A model generated the notes under the pieces. That model was not told the DNA's origin and did no database searches. It saw only the letters and a program-made list of their open reading frames with translations. Shown here piece by piece: positions 32,762 to 40,664 of a DNA stretch of 46,438 nt. This DNA is from a virus, in IMG/VR virus record IMGVR_UViG_3300050138_000073, positions 1 through 46,438 of that record, one strand, 5' to 3'. Made by a program: the position numbers and the translations under genes. Numbering within the stretch: position 1 is the stretch's first letter; each line of letters begins with the position of its first letter.

Positions 32762-33553
32762 TCAGCGAGGGCCAGCGGCCCATGCCGGCGGAGCGCCAGC
32801 GGCAGCCGGCGCAGCACCAGCACCTTGAGCCCATGCACCAGCGGCAGGGGCCGGGGCCGGCTGTAGCGCGGGCGCCGGGGCGCCCCACGCCGGGGCACCA
32901 GCGGCGGCCGGGCCGTTGCCAGCTACCGGAGCGAGGCCGGGAGCCGGGCCGCCAGCGGGCGGGGCTCCCCATGCGGCTGGCGCGGGCGGCTGATATGCCG
33001 GGGCCGGCGGTTGACCCTGCGGGGCTGGTGCGCCCCACGCGGCGGCCGGCGGAGCGCCGCCTTGCGGAGCTTGCGCAGGCATTCCCGGTTGCGGCCCGGC
33101 GGCAACCATCGGTCGAGCGCCAGCTTTGCCGGGCTCATTGCCCATAGCGTCAAAGCGCGTCTTCACGTCATTCTGTTGCCCGTTGGCATCCGTCCGCACC
33201 GTAACGGCAACCATGAGCCGAGCGCCACGAATTGCCGCGCCTTGGTCCCGCATCGTCAAATGCTGAATGTTAACGGCGTGACAAAGCGCCGACAAGTTGC
33301 CTTGAGCAATGCCGACCGCTTGCACACTGTCATTGATAATGTTGAAGCGATCGTGGAGCACCGCGCCAGCGTAAGGCCCTTCGGTGACGGTATAGGATAC
33401 GTCAAAGTAAGCGCCTTTAGTGTCTTTCGTCGGTTTCAGCTCCGTGTTGCTGATCACGACGGGATATGTTGCCGCCGGGATAACCTGCTGACCTTGGCTT
33501 GGTTGCACAAGCGCAGCGTCGAATACCCAATTTGGGGCTTGTGTGATGTCCAT
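32762..33553 (-). CDS. DUF669-type protein, probable ssDNA-binding, with low-complexity tail
   Basis: A 263-aa protein. Residues 1-140 match the DUF669 phage pattern (YPVVISNTELKPTKDTKGAYFDVSYTV, then LHDRFNII). Members sit beside recombinases and are thought to act as single-strand binding proteins. Residues 141-263 are almost purely Pro, Ala, Gly and Gln with AWGAP repeated three times, resembling the disordered tail of SSB. The next gene starts one base after its stop. It probably coats ssDNA for Sak4 and the polymerase. Confidence 0.75.
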   Translation of the reverse strand: MDITQAPNWVFDAALVQPSQGQQVIPAATYPVVISNTELKPTKDTKGAYFDVSYTVTEGPYAGAVLHDRFNIINDSVQAVGIAQGNLSALCHAVNIQHLTMRDQGAAIRGARLMVAVTVRTDANGQQNDVKTRFDAMGNEPGKAGARPMVAAGPQPGMPAQAPQGGAPPAAAWGAPAPQGQPPAPAYQPPAPAAWGAPPAGGPAPGLAPVAGNGPAAAGAPAWGAPAPALQPAPAPAAGAWAQGAGAAPAAAGAPPAWAAGPR

Positions 33554-33554
33554 T

Positions 33555-34229
33555 CTACTTTGTCCCTGTTACTTTGCGGAAGATATAGTTGAGGTCGGCG
33601 GGCTCCCATTCCGCAAGCATTCCCGACCGATCTTTGGCATCGTGTTGATGATCTGGCTTTGTCCGTAATGCGCGATACTCTTGGCCTTGCGCATCCTTCC
33701 CGACGTTAAGTTGAAACAACTCGTCAAAGAAGTAAGGCATTCGCTGCGTTAGAACGCGACCGGGCATAGACGGGCGCCATTTAGTCAAGCCCGTTGCTTC
33801 CTCTTTGTCCCATTCTTGCTGCGCCGTGAAATAAACGTTAGGTCCATCGAGATCGCGGAGTGAACGAAAGACTGCCATGATCTTTTCATTCGTTTGACCG
33901 TAAGCGGCGCGACCGTCTTTGTTCATTTGTTTTTCAGACGTTAAACACGTCTCGGCAATCTCCGTCATACTATCAACGCAAAATGTTCCGAATTGCCGCG
34001 CTTCGGCGCTTCCGATAATCCAGGCGTGAATACCTTGTAATTCTGGAAGCGTCTTAACTTCAACGTAAGGAATTCTCCATCGCCGTAGCGAGAGCAATCC
34101 CTTTTCCGCTGAGATAACAAACGGTGACGGAGCTGTCGCACACAGCACCGTCTTTCCGCTTCCCGCCATCCCGTAAACGCCAGCTTTCACGCCGCGAACG
34201 ACCCAATCGCTGGTTGATTGAATAATCAT
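33555..34229 (-). CDS. Sak4-like RecA-fold ATPase (AAA_24), annealing protein
   Basis: A 224-aa protein with Walker A GMAGSGKT (20-27) and Walker B region FCVDSMTE (83-90), the AAA_24 or Sak4 type. Sak4 proteins are shortened RecA relatives that promote single-strand annealing together with a phage SSB, which fits the DUF669 and nuclease genes around it. The start ATG is coupled to the previous gene by an overlap. It is unlikely to be a full RecA because it is too short and lacks the C-terminal domain. Confidence 0.85.
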   Translation of the reverse strand: MIIQSTSDWVVRGVKAGVYGMAGSGKTVLCATAPSPFVISAEKGLLSLRRWRIPYVEVKTLPELQGIHAWIIGSAEARQFGTFCVDSMTEIAETCLTSEKQMNKDGRAAYGQTNEKIMAVFRSLRDLDGPNVYFTAQQEWDKEEATGLTKWRPSMPGRVLTQRMPYFFDELFQLNVGKDAQGQEYRALRTKPDHQHDAKDRSGMLAEWEPADLNYIFRKVTGTK

Positions 34230-34711
34230 GCTGCTGGCGGCGCTTTGATTTCGAGGGCGGGAAGTCCAGGCTTGACCGTGAGGACACCATCAATCAAGCT
34301 CTTGATCTGCTTGTCGGTCGCGGACGCATCCTCGGCTGACAACTTCCGATATTCGCCAACGGCAATCTGCGGCGAAAACTTCACGAGCCGTTCGCTGATC
34401 AACTTGCCGCGCTCGCCAAGCGCTTCGATCGCGTCGAGAACGGCGCCGATCTTGACCTTATCGAGCGTGTAGTTGAATTTGTTGTCAGCTTTAAGCTCGT
34501 AACCAAGTCCAAGGTCGAGCGTGTTCATGCCTTCCTTGGGATCGGTGAAGCACATTTCGAAGATCAGCCTGCGCAAATTCACTTCCGCGATCTGCGCAGC
34601 CTTCAACGCCATTTGGGCTGTTTGCCAAGCCGTCAACGCATCGTCGCGTGACATTGGAGCTTGGGCGGGCGCGGCCCATTGCGCGCCCGCTACTTGCTCG
34701 ACTTGGCTCAC
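34226..34711 (-). CDS. Phage protein of recombination block, DUF7173-like
   Basis: A 161-aa product whose middle matches a small phage family that co-occurs with Sak4 and DUF669: ALTAWQTAQMALKAAQIAEVNLRR, FTDPKEGMNTLDLGLGYELKADNKFNY. It is mostly helical at the N-terminus and basic. The C-terminus ends in an Ala/Pro stretch. Function is not established for the family. It overlaps the Sak4-like gene by a few bases. Confidence 0.65.
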   Translation of the reverse strand: MSQVEQVAGAQWAAPAQAPMSRDDALTAWQTAQMALKAAQIAEVNLRRLIFEMCFTDPKEGMNTLDLGLGYELKADNKFNYTLDKVKIGAVLDAIEALGERGKLISERLVKFSPQIAVGEYRKLSAEDASATDKQIKSLIDGVLTVKPGLPALEIKAPPAA

Positions 34712-34965
34712 GTCTGACCGTCGCCAATCTTGCCGCTATCGCGGCCCTGGTCCTGCCCGTAGGTTCGCGGGGCGGCCGTTCGCAACGTTTGACCGGACGC
34801 GTTCGAAAGAGACGGCACCTTGCCGCGCTTGTCGAGTTCATCAAGCCGGTTGTCAATCGACTGCATGAAAGCGTCATCGGTATGATCATAAGCGTGACAA
34901 CCGCCAACGTCAGTGACCGCTTGAATGTAGGCACTCCGTAGTCGTGTTCTGTGGGGAGAGGCCAT
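34708..34965 (-). CDS. Hypothetical protein, first gene of leftward block
   Basis: An 85-aa product from ATG 34965 with AAGGA six bases upstream (AAGGAACCTACATG), the first gene after the leftward promoter. It is polar and charged (LDELDKRGKVPSLSN) with no membrane helix or recognised motif. Its small size and place suggest an early product. It ends overlapping the next gene. Confidence 0.6.
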   Translation of the reverse strand: MASPHRTRLRSAYIQAVTDVGGCHAYDHTDDAFMQSIDNRLDELDKRGKVPSLSNASGQTLRTAAPRTYGQDQGRDSGKIGDGQT

Positions 34966-35018
34966 GTAGGTTCCTTGATCTAGGGTTTCAGATAGTGAGG
35001 GCGAAGGCCCTGTTTAGA

Positions 35019-35068
35019 GTGAACCATAGGCGAGTATAGAATGTCAATGGGTATTTTCGCCATTGACA
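35019..35068. promoter_or_regulatory. Divergent control region: palindrome with two opposed TTGACA boxes
   Basis: TGTCAATGG (35042-35050) and CCATTGACA (35060-35068) form a perfect 9-bp inverted repeat with a nine-base spacer. Each arm contains a TTGACA -35 box: rightward at 35063-35068, leftward at 35047-35042. The leftward -10 would be GTTCAC (35024-35019), a weak match, and the rightward -10 is poor. It is placed between leftward genes from 34965 and rightward genes from 35123. A dimeric repressor bound here could control both directions. Confidence 0.65.
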
Positions 35069-35122
35069 CGCGGGCGCCGGCATGGGATCGTTGCGGCCTA
35101 ACTCCCAAAAGGTCAAATCACA

Positions 35123-35302
35123 ATGACGGAACGTTCAACTCGCTTTAGCGAGCGTATCAACGTCAGTATTGACGAGAAACAAAACATGTTACTTGTCGAA
35201 TTGAGGGCCAAACTCGAAAGAGTTTACTGTAAGCGTATGTCCTATGCCGAAGTAATGCGGGAGGCCATACACGCTTTGGCTCGTGCCCACAATCTGATCT
35301 AG
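35123..35302 (+). CDS. Ribbon-helix-helix (Arc/CopG-like) DNA-binding protein
   Basis: A 59-aa gene directly right of the palindrome, with AAAAGG ten bases before ATG 35123. The sequence has the layout of a small RHH protein: a short strand RFSERINVSIDEK (residues about 7-19) followed by two helices, QNMLLVELRAKLERVY and SYAEVMREAIHALARAH. Such proteins bind as dimers to inverted repeats. It overlaps the next gene by one base, so it should be co-transcribed with the primase. It likely regulates this divergent region, which is inference. Confidence 0.75.
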   Translation: MTERSTRFSERINVSIDEKQNMLLVELRAKLERVYCKRMSYAEVMREAIHALARAHNLI

Positions 35303-37650
35303 TGTCGTTTGACAATATCCCTATCGAGCTTAGGGATTATCACCAATGGGTAGTCTGGAAATACGATGAGACGGCCGAAGGTAAACCTACCAAGCCGCCG
35401 TATCAAGCAGTAAATCCGAATAAGCTCGCCAGCGTTACAGACGCTACCCAATGGGCCAGCTACGATCAAGCAGTAACCGCCAGCTCTTGGGCGAACGGTA
35501 TTGGCTTTGTTGTGACTGCGGACTGCCCTTATACATTCATTGATCTTGACGAAAGCACCGATCCGGTTGTGATCGCCAAACAAAAACAGATTTACGAGAC
35601 GTTCCAAACCTATAGCGAATTCAGCCCGTCCGGTAACGGCTTGCATTTGATCGTGCGTGGCAAGGTTCCGCACGGTCGCCGTTACAAGAAAATCGAGATA
35701 TACCCTAGCGGCCGTTTCATGACGGTTACAGGCAACGTCTATCAAATGGCGCGGCCTATTGCCGATCGCCAAGAGATGCTCACAACGTTGTTTGAAGAGA
35801 TGGGGCAACTTGTCGGCGGTCAACCGATCTCGCATCAAGGCGACGCTCCGCAAACAGTGGACGATAACGCCATTTACACGATGGCAATGGCAGCGGCTAA
35901 CGGTGCTCGTTTCGAGGCGCTATGGAATGGCCGATGGTCAGAGACGATAGACGCACGAACCGGCACGCCTTACGCCAGCCAATCGGAAGCCGATCTTGCG
36001 CTAATGAATATGCTTGGCTTCTATTCGCAGAATGCCGAACAAATGACGCGTATGTTCCACACGTCGGGGCTTGGCAAGCGCGAGAAAGCCAAACGTCAAG
36101 ACTATCTCGGATGGATGATCTCAAAAGCATTTGACAAGTTACCGCCGCCGATTGACCTCGATCTAACGTCGGATAAGTTACGCGCTCAAGTCACAGAGAG
36201 CGTGCGGGCGGAGCTGGTCGCCAAGGTCCAGCCGGCGTTGCCAATGGTCGCCGCCGGACCCTACAGCGTGCCGCCGCCGGGCCTTGTCGGCAGGATCGCG
36301 AATTGGTGCTACATCGCCTCGCCTCGCCCCGTGCCAGAGATTGCTCTGGCCGCCGCGATCGCCTTCATGTCCGGCATATGCGCCCGGCAGTATAACGTCA
36401 GCTCGACCGGGCTCAACCAATACATCGCATTGATCGGCACAACCGGCGTCGGCAAGGAAGCGATGGCAAGCTCTATCGATCGGTTGATGTCCGTGTGCAT
36501 GAACCAAGCGCCGGGGATCATGGAATTTCGCGGCCCGGCGGAGATTGCCAGCGGTCAAGCACTCGTCAAGTATCTGGAAGACAAGCCGTGCTGCTTTTCA
36601 ATCATTGGTGAATTCGGTTACAAGCTCCAACTGCTATCATCCGATCGCGCCAACTCCGCCGACATAATGTTGAAGCGTATCTTGCTCGACCTATACGGCA
36701 AGAGCGGATCAACACAAGCTTACTATCCCATGATTTATGCGGACGCGTCAAAGAATACCGGCGTTCTCTATGCCCCGGCATTCACGTTGCTTTGTGAGGG
36801 CACGCCGAAAACGTTCTATGCCAACGTCAATGAGCGTATGATCGAAGATGGATTGTTGCCGCGCTTCACCGTTATTGAATATCTAGGTAAGCGTGTGCCC
36901 ACAAATCCAAACGCCTTTACCGTTGTTCCGTCGCCTGAATTGATACAAGAGATATGCGACCTTGTTGTGACGGTCGGCATGATCTTTGCCGCCAAGAAAG
37001 TTTGCAACGTTGAGCAAACACCGGAAGCCAAAGAATTCACGCATGAGTTTGACTTGTATTGTGATGCTCAAATCAATAATTCCGAGAGTGAAGTCACCAA
37101 ACAATTATGGACCCGCGCCTATCTAAAGGCGTTGAAGGTGGCAGCGATTATTGCCGTTGGCGTTGACCGGCTTAACCCCATGATCACACTCGACATAGCA
37201 CGTTGGGCGAAGGGGCTGATACTTCACGAGGTTAAAACATTCATCGAACGTTTCGACGCTGGCGAGATGGGATCGGCCGCCGCCATCTATGGCCGTAATG
37301 AAACGGCTCAAGTCCGTGAGATTGCTAAGGTAGCTGTCAAGTATCTAATGACCGACTATTCGGAATTGAAAGCGTATAAGACAGACGTTGACTATCATGT
37401 CAACCATATCATACCTTACTCATACTTACTGCAACGGTGCTCGCGTCTGTCTGCCTTTGCAAACGATCGTCTGGAAGTCTCAATTACAATCAAGCGCTCG
37501 CTGCAATACCTCGTGGACGTTGGCGTGATCGTCTTGCTCAACACCCGATCGCCAGCATGGCGGGCGCAATGGGGAACTAAAGGCGCAGCCGCGACACTTT
37601 ACTTCGTGGCGGACTTTGACAAGCTCAAGGAAATGGCCGGCAAAGTCTAG
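35302..37650 (+). CDS. Primase-polymerase fused to DUF3987-like helicase ATPase
   Basis: A 782-aa protein from GTG 35302. Archaeo-eukaryotic primase (AEP) motifs are FIDLDES (D81, D83), SPSGNGLH (H115) and IEIY (E132). A helical-bundle domain like that of phage NrS-1 PrimPol spans about 228-280. A DUF3987-type ATPase follows: Walker A GTTGVGKE (379-386), Walker B FSIIGEF. This makes primers, and perhaps DNA, and probably unwinds the fork. The stop shares a CTAG with the convergent membrane gene. Confidence 0.88.
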   Translation: MSFDNIPIELRDYHQWVVWKYDETAEGKPTKPPYQAVNPNKLASVTDATQWASYDQAVTASSWANGIGFVVTADCPYTFIDLDESTDPVVIAKQKQIYETFQTYSEFSPSGNGLHLIVRGKVPHGRRYKKIEIYPSGRFMTVTGNVYQMARPIADRQEMLTTLFEEMGQLVGGQPISHQGDAPQTVDDNAIYTMAMAAANGARFEALWNGRWSETIDARTGTPYASQSEADLALMNMLGFYSQNAEQMTRMFHTSGLGKREKAKRQDYLGWMISKAFDKLPPPIDLDLTSDKLRAQVTESVRAELVAKVQPALPMVAAGPYSVPPPGLVGRIANWCYIASPRPVPEIALAAAIAFMSGICARQYNVSSTGLNQYIALIGTTGVGKEAMASSIDRLMSVCMNQAPGIMEFRGPAEIASGQALVKYLEDKPCCFSIIGEFGYKLQLLSSDRANSADIMLKRILLDLYGKSGSTQAYYPMIYADASKNTGVLYAPAFTLLCEGTPKTFYANVNERMIEDGLLPRFTVIEYLGKRVPTNPNAFTVVPSPELIQEICDLVVTVGMIFAAKKVCNVEQTPEAKEFTHEFDLYCDAQINNSESEVTKQLWTRAYLKALKVAAIIAVGVDRLNPMITLDIARWAKGLILHEVKTFIERFDAGEMGSAAAIYGRNETAQVREIAKVAVKYLMTDYSELKAYKTDVDYHVNHIIPYSYLLQRCSRLSAFANDRLEVSITIKRSLQYLVDVGVIVLLNTRSPAWRAQWGTKGAAATLYFVADFDKLKEMAGKV

Positions 37651-37997
37651 GTGTGCAGCGGCGTTCGCTCGCGCCGCTTCTGGCGTTTCAGATCGGCGGC
37701 CTCAACGGCGTCCGCGATCTCTTGTCGGCGTTGCTCAGCGTCATAGCGTTCTCTAAGAAACTTGTTGATGTCTACCTGCGCAGCGGCGCCCGCCTCTAAG
37801 GCTATGGCAACCCGAATGAGTATTGGCATCGCAACTTGCATCGGCAAATCGTGACCTTCGATCGCGAGTGCATCGCCTTTAGTCTTGCTGAATAGCGAGC
37901 CGGCAAATCCCCTGGCGCCGATCAATCCGGCTCCTAGCAGGACACCAATCGAAACAAGGATTTGCAACCACGGCGGAAGGCCCGTCAGGCTTTCCAT
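37647..37997 (-). CDS. Small membrane-anchored protein
   Basis: Start chosen at ATG 37997, preceded by AGGAT; ATG 38012 is an alternative. The 116-aa product has a membrane helix at about residues 9-28 (WLQILVSIGVLLGAGLIGA) and a basic, coiled C-terminal half ending DLKRQKRRERTPLHT. An inner-membrane protein with a cytosolic tail is likely, possibly lysis- or exclusion-related. Its stop overlaps the primase stop in a CTAG. Confidence 0.6.
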   Translation of the reverse strand: MESLTGLPPWLQILVSIGVLLGAGLIGARGFAGSLFSKTKGDALAIEGHDLPMQVAMPILIRVAIALEAGAAAQVDINKFLRERYDAEQRRQEIADAVEAADLKRQKRRERTPLHT

Positions 37998-38479
37998 CGG
38001 TTTATCCTGCATTCAATCGCTCGCGAATAAACGTTGTTCATTTCGAGGACAAGCAGGACTGCCCATGCCGCCGTGCTTGTGGGCAATGGTCTAAAGGTTC
38101 CGTATCCCATTAGAATGTTCAACCAAAACGGAACGGTAATAATTGACAAATGCATCCGAGCTAATGTTACGCCTTTGATATGCGGGAATGCGCCATCGAT
38201 GAAGAGCGCCGTTAGTCTTGCAACGCCAACGGCAACGGCTAGGATCAACCAAATAAAGGGATCGATAACCTGCGTTAATAGACGCAGTGTGTGAGCCGTG
38301 ATTGGATTGTTGCCAGCCGCCGCACTCGGGGTAATGTCGAGTGCGCTATACACGAGCGCACTAGCAAGACACCAATCTGTTAGTCGCGACCGTAAATGAT
38401 CAGTGATCCCGCCCGCTATTCGATTAGCGATCGAACGTTTTATGAGGGGATCACGGGGCGCCATTGTCGAGGGTGACAT
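37985..38479 (-). CDS. Multi-pass membrane protein of unknown function
   Basis: Start uncertain: ATG 38479 is used; GTG 38497 lies inside the preceding terminator. The product of about 164 aa has candidate membrane helices near residues 75-95 (FIWLILAVAVGVARLTALFI), 108-125 (LSIITVPFWLNILMGYGTF) and 129-145, with a more polar N-terminus. It could be a holin or an exclusion protein, but no family is recognised and the lysis genes are elsewhere. Confidence 0.55.
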   Translation of the reverse strand: MSPSTMAPRDPLIKRSIANRIAGGITDHLRSRLTDWCLASALVYSALDITPSAAAGNNPITAHTLRLLTQVIDPFIWLILAVAVGVARLTALFIDGAFPHIKGVTLARMHLSIITVPFWLNILMGYGTFRPLPTSTAAWAVLLVLEMNNVYSRAIECRINRWKA

Positions 38480-38493
38480 GGGAGGCTTGTAGC

Positions 38494-38523
38494 ACAAACG
38501 AAAACGCCCGGCTAGGCCGGGCG
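38494..38523 (-). terminator. Rho-independent terminator, leftward
   Basis: CGCCCGGC (38505-38512) pairs with GCCGGGCG (38516-38523) over a three-base loop. Read leftward it is followed by TTTTCGTTTG. It lies 57 bases past the stop of the 38580-39308 gene. The same tail sequence follows the hairpin at 42211-42247. Confidence 0.8.
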
Positions 38524-38579
38524 CTTCGGGGTTAAAGGGGTGTGGCCGCTCGCGAGCCGGGCGCCCCGCTCCCTACCGC

Positions 38580-39308
38580 TTACGCGGTTCTCAGGATCAC
38601 CGCGCCGGCCCCAAGGGCGTCGGAGGCGTCCACGGCATAGATCACAAAGCGCTTGGTGTATTGGAGCGCCGGGCGGCTCTCCGTGACACTGTGGCGCACG
38701 AGCTTGCCATCGGCTCCCTTCATCACATTGCCGGCGGGATCACGCTGCGCGATGCTCACCGTCTTGTCCTCCATGATCACGGCGCCGTTGGCGTCTTTCT
38801 TTTCGACGGCAAAGCGAGTGTTGGCGGAGCTGACCGTTGACTGCAACGTCTTGGCCGGATCGGGCATTTCCGCTGAATTCGGAATGTGGACCCATCCGTT
38901 GATTTCCATCGTCGAGAACGGATAGCGCTCGCTGCGTCCGCGACCCGTGGACTTGCGGGGCGGAGGCGTCCGGCCGCCAACACCCGACTTGAAGGTGACA
39001 GGCGACGTTGAAGCCATCGCGGCGACTGTCACGCCAGGAACCAACGTTGAAGCCGCTGGCGCCGGCAAGCCGGCCGCTGGCGTGTTGGTTGTGAGATAGC
39101 CGACGCCGGCCGCCGTGGCGCGAGTTGCGCATCCGCCGGTATCGTTGGTCATCGCTGCGTTCTGCTCGACCAAGGCGCCGAACGTGACGGCCTGTGCCGG
39201 CGTGATATAAACGAGCGTGCCCGACTGCGTTCCGTCCACGATCGCCTTGAGTAATGCGAGATCAATCGCGGGAGCACCGGCCGGCTTCGAAGTTCTGCGA
39301 GATGCCAT
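38580..39308 (-). CDS. Hypothetical protein (242 aa)
   Basis: A 242-aa product with AGAGGA ten bases before ATG 39308. The N-terminus is a basic tail (ASRRTSKPAG) followed by a helix and an Ala/Pro/Thr linker; residues about 110-128 are basic and Pro-rich. The C-terminal half is beta-rich and polar (DGKLVRHSVTES, KRFVIYAVDAS). No family is recognised. It has its own terminator and possibly its own promoter, suggesting separate and strong expression; a nucleic-acid binding role is a guess. Confidence 0.6.
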   Translation of the reverse strand: MASRRTSKPAGAPAIDLALLKAIVDGTQSGTLVYITPAQAVTFGALVEQNAAMTNDTGGCATRATAAGVGYLTTNTPAAGLPAPAASTLVPGVTVAAMASTSPVTFKSGVGGRTPPPRKSTGRGRSERYPFSTMEINGWVHIPNSAEMPDPAKTLQSTVSSANTRFAVEKKDANGAVIMEDKTVSIAQRDPAGNVMKGADGKLVRHSVTESRPALQYTKRFVIYAVDASDALGAGAVILRTA

Positions 39309-39348
39309 TGAGATAAATCCTCTTCACTGTTTGATTGACGATAATCCT

Positions 39349-39377
39349 GGCTTACACGTGCCAAGAGCCGATGTCAA
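39349..39377 (-). promoter_or_regulatory. Possible leftward promoter
   Basis: Read leftward, TTGACA (39377-39372) is followed 17 bases later by TAAGCC (39354-39349), a weak -10. It would serve the separately placed gene 38580-39308. Only the -35 is convincing. Confidence 0.3.
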
Positions 39378-39652
39378 CAGTTAGTTCGCTCAAACGCACT
39401 GACGGCCGTTTGAGCAAGCGACGCTTGGCTTTCGGCAATGCTATCGAGCCGATCAAAGAAAGCCCAAACGATCGTAATGCCCGCTTGCATCATCTCGGAT
39501 ATGATTTTTGCCTCTTCCTTGTCTTTCGCCCGCTGTTCCGGCAGGTTCAATTGACGCTGGCGCTCTCTGTTCTCTGTCTCTTGAGCGTCCATAGCTTTGA
39601 TCCGTGCCGAGAGTGTCTCGAATGCAGCGGTAACGTTGACTGCCTCAATCAT
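39374..39652 (-). CDS. Coiled-coil hypothetical protein (92 aa)
   Basis: A 92-aa product from ATG 39652 (overlapping the previous stop by eight bases). Residues about 10-60 are a charged coiled coil (SARIKAMDAQETENRERQRQ), followed by a mildly hydrophobic segment (ITIVWAFFDRL). No family is recognised. It continues the chain of overlapping genes from 41165. Confidence 0.55.
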   Translation of the reverse strand: MIEAVNVTAAFETLSARIKAMDAQETENRERQRQLNLPEQRAKDKEEAKIISEMMQAGITIVWAFFDRLDSIAESQASLAQTAVSAFERTNC

Positions 39653-39929
39653 TTAACATCCTCCATTTGCACCGTTCCAACAATCCAATAACCGGCAACA
39701 AGTTATTGGTTACTTTGCTCGCTACTTTGAATGACGTGCAAACACAATCCTCGTCATCAAGCCAGCTAAAGCAAATGACTAAGTTTTCGAGAGGGTGACA
39801 CTTGCCGCTGTCAATCTCGCGTAGCATTTGGATCAATGCATCACGCGGCGTCCATGCCGAGGCGCGATCCTCTTTCTCGGCGCGAAACTCCGTTATCGAG
39901 ACGGGCGCGTCTTTGAACTCGTCAGCCAA
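39645..39929 (-). CDS. Hypothetical protein (94 aa), TTG start
   Basis: I choose TTG 39929, which overlaps the MazG-like stop (AAGGTG about ten bases upstream); the longer reading from 40010 lies inside that gene. The product has DAPVSITEFRAEKEDRASAWTPRDALIQMLREID, a pattern I associate with small phage proteins of unknown role, then LVICFSWLDDED and a C-terminal VTNNLLPVIGLLERCKW. No motif is catalytic. Confidence 0.6.
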   Translation of the reverse strand: MADEFKDAPVSITEFRAEKEDRASAWTPRDALIQMLREIDSGKCHPLENLVICFSWLDDEDCVCTSFKVASKVTNNLLPVIGLLERCKWRMLND

Positions 39930-40302
39930 GTTGGTTATACACCTTATGACGTTTCTTGATCTTGGCGTAATTGAGATTGGCCAACTCTTCCAGCCCGATC
40001 CCAAACTCACGGGCGAGAGCTGTTATATACCAGAGACAATCTCCCATCTCGTCAATGATTTCAGCCTTGCGCTTAGTGACGGCAGGATCAACCGGCCGTG
40101 TGCAAGTGAATGAGTCGCCGCAGATGTCAATCTTTTCATCGCGCAACGCTTTCTTCCACTTGTTGCAATTCTCGCCAGCTTCGCCGGCAAGTGCGACAAT
40201 ACAGTAGTTGACGCCTTCGTTACTGCCGATGCCAGGATAGTAGGCTTGCGGAAACGTCTTGTCTTCGTATTCAGTCAGCGTCGTTATACGCGTCGCACTC
40301 AT
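39922..40302 (-). CDS. MazG-like nucleotide pyrophosphohydrolase
   Basis: Start ATG 40302 follows GGAG by seven bases. The 126-aa product has the MazG pattern: ALAGEAGENCNKWKKALRD (residues about 37-55, ExxE) and EIIDEMGDCLWYITALAREFG (ExxD, about 84-104) joined by a loop. MazG enzymes hydrolyse NTPs or modified nucleotides; phage forms are thought to adjust the host nucleotide or alarmone pools. It is part of the leftward accessory operon. The only GANTC I found in the window (40112-40116) is in this gene. Confidence 0.85.
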   Translation of the reverse strand: MSATRITTLTEYEDKTFPQAYYPGIGSNEGVNYCIVALAGEAGENCNKWKKALRDEKIDICGDSFTCTRPVDPAVTKRKAEIIDEMGDCLWYITALAREFGIGLEELANLNYAKIKKRHKVYNQLG

Positions 40303-40558
40303 TGACAATCTCCACTGCTTTGTGATTGTGAAATGCCCACAGACTGACTTTGTTGATATGGGCCTTGTCTTCGCGGCTCATGTAATTGAAATTGAGCGTG
40401 CGAATTCGCTTGTTGGTATCGAGATCATAGACATAGACAATCACGGGCAAGGGCTTATGTTGATGCCCTTCCCGTTGATTGGCCTGTCGTTGGCGGGCTC
40501 TGAAATTACGCTGGCGGTTTACTTCCGCCGGGTAAGGTGAGCTGTCAATCGTCGCCAT
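40271..40558 (-). CDS. Hypothetical basic protein (95 aa)
   Basis: Start chosen at ATG 40558 (40561 is an equal alternative), with GGGG close upstream. The product is basic at the N-terminus (RQRNFRARQRQANQRE) and then strand-rich (LPVIVYVYDLDTNKRIRTLNF), ending with an acidic tail (ECDAYNDAD). No family is recognised. It overlaps both neighbouring genes. Confidence 0.55.
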   Translation of the reverse strand: MATIDSSPYPAEVNRQRNFRARQRQANQREGHQHKPLPVIVYVYDLDTNKRIRTLNFNYMSREDKAHINKVSLWAFHNHKAVEIVNECDAYNDAD

Positions 40559-40664
40559 CATCACCCCATAAGTCTCTGTCGGCTCGTTTGCCGGCTGCGA
40601 CCGCTGGCCAAACAATAGCAACGCAGCCGACACAAATAATAGTAAGGCCGATAGCGAGCATCAT
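40545..40664 (-). CDS. Tiny membrane protein (39 aa)
   Basis: Starts at ATG 40664 in an ATGA overlap with the preceding stop and ends at TGA 40545-40547. The product opens with a hydrophobic helix (MLAIGLTIICVGCVAIVWPAV) and a short polar, acidic tail (KRADRDLWGDDGDD), a single-pass mini-protein. Overlapping starts and stops on both sides support it. The function is unknown. Confidence 0.5.
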   Translation of the reverse strand: MMLAIGLTIICVGCVAIVWPAVAAGKRADRDLWGDDGDD

